Positions 5,085 to 7,119 of a stretch of 7,119 bases of DNA are shown piece by piece (position 1 is the first letter of the stretch; each line of letters starts with the position of its first letter). This stretch comes from an uncultured Anaerolineales bacterium. Its GTDB lineage: Bacteria > Chloroflexota > Anaerolineae > Anaerolineales > UBA11657. Location of the stretch: NCBI GenBank assembly GCA_913040765.1, contig CAJWIA010000072.1:1-7119 (forward strand). Direction: 5' to 3'. Below the pieces are notes generated by a model. That model was not told where the DNA came from. It made no database searches and was given only the letters and a program-made list of their open reading frames with translations. A program made the translations under genes and the position numbers.

Positions 5085-7119
5085 TTATGGCAGAGATACC
5101 TTGTACAACTCAATCCACTCGTTAGTCATATTATCACCTTCTGGAAGCACAACCTGCAATCTTTCTTGAGTATCTGGATCATAGAAACCTGTAGTTAAGG
5201 TGTAATGGCCAGCCGATGGTGCTACCAACTTCACCGATTCGTCTAATATTTCACCGGGAGCCCACCAAGATGTAGGATACTCATTGTTTATCGGTGTGGC
5301 ATCTATTTGAGCTACTAGTCTATCATCATGCCACATATGTACAAAGTATTTGTAATCATGTTCAATTTGACTATATGACTGCCAATACAAAGTCAGATCA
5401 ACGTCTAGATCATTATGGACACTATCATATCCTAGCAAAGCCAGCTCATCACTAAAATTTGCTGGTTTTTGATGTTGCATGTGGGGCACAGAAAAATTGC
5501 GTTCACGATCCATTATCTCAATTGGCACGCTGTATCTTGCTCTTGATTTGTCACTTGCATTTTGAACCACGTCCACTGTCAACACATAATTGCCTGAAGG
5601 TATATCTGTATCTAAGCGTAAAAAATATTGATTGGTAAACACCAATCCAGTGCTAAATGTGTTCTTTGCCTGGTCCAGAGTAATATCTGTTTCAGAGTCA
5701 AAAACTAGATTGCCTTCTAAAGACAAGATATTCCAACGTAGGCCAATATCTGCTAAGGTGGGATGTACAACTTGCCATGTAGCACCAACATTGAGCGGTT
5801 GTCCTTGGACTATTTCCTTAGCTACCACAATATTTAATAAATCTATATAATCTGAACCTGCCAGGCTATCTGCAGAGGCCTTTATCTCAATAATCCCAGA
5901 GCTGCTTAAGCCACTTTCACTCGTATCAAAACCTATATCATGAACCGAATCGGGATATACCCCAAAACTCAGTATAAGAGGTACGCCAATTGGCAAGTTT
6001 TTGTCCACCACTAATGATATTTTATGAAGAACATATTCGCCCACCTTCTGATGTACCCTTGGAAGACCCTGTAAATCTGCTTGAGCGTATTTTGTGTTGT
6101 TCGCATCCAACAAATGCACAAAAACCTTATAGTCATGTGCCGCCACAAAATCTATACGCTCAATAAGATGAATGGTCCATATTTCTTCAGGCTTAGGAAC
6201 GCTGTCTTTGGAGTCCCTAATAAAACCCAAGAAAGTTCCTCCATTGGATAATGAAATCGGATGTAACGGCACCAAATCCGCGCTAAAGCTCGCTGATGGA
6301 GACAATTCTGTAACACGAAAACCTCCCTCTCTAATCTCTCCTTCAGAGAAAACGAAGGGGCGTCCTTCATAATCTGATTTACCTAACAAAATCGCTCCAT
6401 TTGTACTCAAAGGCATGGCGCGGTCTTCCCAAACCACTCTAGCATTCCTAGATTCTTGCAAAGCCTCCCATTGCATATTGTCACTTGAAGCAATTATCAA
6501 CAAATCGCGATTGGATTTCATCGCACGTTCTTCAGCTACATCCAAAGCAGCAATTTGATCATCCAGAGAAACACGACCAAGACCAAGGTCATAGCGAATG
6601 TTGAAGAATGCATGAGTCACTACTAGTAGGCCAAATATTAGAATGCCGATATATCTTATATATTGAATTGTCCACACACGTATGCGAGAATAATGACTAT
6701 GTCCCCATCTTTTTGCTAATCCCGGCAACACTTCACCTACAAATATACCCTGGACTATAAAAGCAAAACCATAACTGGACCAAATAAAATGATCTTCATA
6801 ACGCGCGGAAAGAATTAATAACATGCACGGAGGCAATATATAACCGAGAGCAATCAATCCACCGGCAGCACTTTTTCGACGAACTAGTACCATTCCTATC
6901 AAAACAAGCACTCCCAGCAAAGTGATTGTTGGTTGTATTGGTTGGGTCCAACCCAATTCCCAGTTACCCAGTTGTTGATATATGCGAGTAGCCATATGAT
7001 AATAGCTTTGATTGTCACTACCAGCATTGGATTGCACAATACTTGTACCAGCAAGTGCAAAGTTAGAGACATTATTTATATTATCAAGATACACACCTAT
7101 AATCCATGGCATTGTCAAC
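5085..7119 (-). CDS. Large GT-C/PMT-like membrane glycosyltransferase with long extracytoplasmic beta-sandwich tail (N-terminus outside window)
   Basis: The frame is open to the right edge, so this is a C-terminal fragment of about 678 codons; the TTG/ATG codons at the edge are unlikely starts because the fragment begins in a loop between membrane segments. Numbered from the TTG at 7118, membrane segments lie at about 64-79, 85-105, 111-128 and 151-170, including ARYEDHFIWSSYGFAFIVQG, which resembles the last membrane part of PMT/ArnT-like enzymes. The catalytic Asp/Glu loop would lie upstream and is not visible. A soluble region follows: RDLLIIASSDNMQWEAL (204-220) and then three beta-rich modules at about 290-400, 424-535 and 555-675. 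The first and third share the pattern HDYKxFVH(L/M)...(Y/V)AQxD; the third has LTLYWQSYSQIEHDYKYFVHMWHD, YPTSWWAPGE and GFYDPDTQERL, a signature I associate with Chloroflexota and cyanobacterial glycosyltransferase tails. Likely role: sugar transfer on the outer membrane face with carbohydrate or surface binding by the tail. If the missing N-terminus lacks a GT-C domain, it is simply a membrane-anchored adhesion or binding protein. Confidence 0.75.
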   Translation of the reverse strand, partial: LTMPWIIGVYLDNINNVSNFALAGTSIVQSNAGSDNQSYYHMATRIYQQLGNWELGWTQPIQPTITLLGVLVLIGMVLVRRKSAAGGLIALGYILPPCMLLILSARYEDHFIWSSYGFAFIVQGIFVGEVLPGLAKRWGHSHYSRIRVWTIQYIRYIGILIFGLLVVTHAFFNIRYDLGLGRVSLDDQIAALDVAEERAMKSNRDLLIIASSDNMQWEALQESRNARVVWEDRAMPLSTNGAILLGKSDYEGRPFVFSEGEIREGGFRVTELSPSASFSADLVPLHPISLSNGGTFLGFIRDSKDSVPKPEEIWTIHLIERIDFVAAHDYKVFVHLLDANNTKYAQADLQGLPRVHQKVGEYVLHKISLVVDKNLPIGVPLILSFGVYPDSVHDIGFDTSESGLSSSGIIEIKASADSLAGSDYIDLLNIVVAKEIVQGQPLNVGATWQVVHPTLADIGLRWNILSLEGNLVFDSETDITLDQAKNTFSTGLVFTNQYFLRLDTDIPSGNYVLTVDVVQNASDKSRARYSVPIEIMDRERNFSVPHMQHQKPANFSDELALLGYDSVHNDLDVDLTLYWQSYSQIEHDYKYFVHMWHDDRLVAQIDATPINNEYPTSWWAPGEILDESVKLVAPSAGHYTLTTGFYDPDTQERLQVVLPEGDNMTNEWIELYKVSLP
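5094..5456 (-). other. C-terminal beta-sandwich module (third repeat) of the large membrane protein
   Basis: Residues about 555-675 of the fragment: SDELALLGYD, then LTLYWQSY, HDYKYFVHMW, VAQIDATP, YPTSWWAPGE, YTLTTGFYDP and ERLQV. Alternating hydrophobic residues and the Trp/Tyr content fit a beta-sandwich, as in carbohydrate-binding modules, but no binding activity can be claimed from sequence. Confidence 0.6.
5514..5849 (-). other. Middle beta-sandwich module of the large membrane protein
   Basis: Residues about 424-535: IVVAKEIVQGQPLNVGATWQVVH, RWNILSLEGNLVF, YFLRLDTDIPSGNYVLTVDVV and YSVPIEI. The order of strands resembles the flanking modules (lead strand, a Trp-containing strand, a 'D-x-x-G-x-x-V' hairpin, then PSGNYVLTV) but it lacks the FVH/AQxD signature, so it is a more distant or different module. 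Confidence 0.45.
5919..6251 (-). other. First beta-sandwich module of the large membrane protein
   Basis: Residues about 290-400: LSNGGTFLGFIRD, IWTIHLIERIDFVAAHDYKVFVHLLDAN, YAQADLQGLPRVHQKVGEYVLHKISLVV, LPIGVPLILSFGVYPDS. The HDYKVFVHLLDANNTKYAQAD stretch lines up by eye with HDYKYFVHMWHDDRLVAQID of the third module. The YPTSWWxPGE element is replaced by RVHQKVGEYV, so this copy has diverged. Confidence 0.55.

Noticed and set aside
5632..6372. Short frames on both strands (5632-5850 +, 6152-6370 -, 6172-6372 +) within the large membrane protein
   Set aside because: All overlap a long continuous frame whose repeated motifs support it; no independent evidence for any of them.
7112..7118. True start of the large membrane protein at the edge TTG or ATG
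   Set aside because: No ribosome site can be seen, the fragment begins in a loop, and it would lack the catalytic part expected of a GT-C enzyme; an open frame running off the edge is the simpler reading.

Overview
All five or six genes in this window lie on the minus strand, so transcription runs from the right edge (7119) to the left edge (1). Base composition is AT-leaning (about 40% G+C by eye), genes are tightly packed, and there are no RNA genes, insertion sequences, CRISPR arrays or phage genes that I can see. The combination of PMT/ArnT-like membrane glycosyltransferases, a long multi-module beta-sandwich tail ending in a 'YPTSWWAPGE...GFYDP' type domain, and an N-terminally anchored DsbA-like protein is most familiar from Chloroflexota, possibly an AT-rich marine lineage. 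This is an inference from protein style, not a proven assignment.

Right part (7119 to 1184) is a glycan-assembly run of four genes in one direction: the C-terminal two thirds or so of a large GT-C-type membrane glycosyltransferase with a long extracytoplasmic tail (5085-7119, N-terminus outside the window), two soluble GT-B/GT4-type glycosyltransferases (3996-5075 and 2791-3999, overlapping by 4 bases), and a complete 519-residue GT39/PMT-like membrane glycosyltransferase (1184-2743). Gaps are 9, -4 and 47 bases, which suggests one operon. The likely logic is that the GT4 enzymes add sugars from nucleotide donors to a lipid carrier or lipid acceptor in the cytoplasm, while the GT-C enzymes use polyprenyl-phosphate sugars on the outer face of the membrane. 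The final product (lipid-linked glycan, surface polysaccharide or glycoprotein) cannot be told from the sequence.

Left part (1141 to 1) looks like a separate short unit: a promoter with a perfect TATAAT box at 1114-1119, a membrane-anchored DsbA-family thiol oxidoreductase (399-1085), then after 56 bases the N-terminal 114 codons of NADP-type isocitrate dehydrogenase (1-342), cut by the window edge. Both genes have clear Shine-Dalgarno sites, unlike two of the glycosyltransferase genes.

I found no convincing new biological system here. The items most worth a second look are the triple beta-sandwich architecture of the large membrane protein, the four-enzyme glycan cassette, and the promoter that separates the two units.
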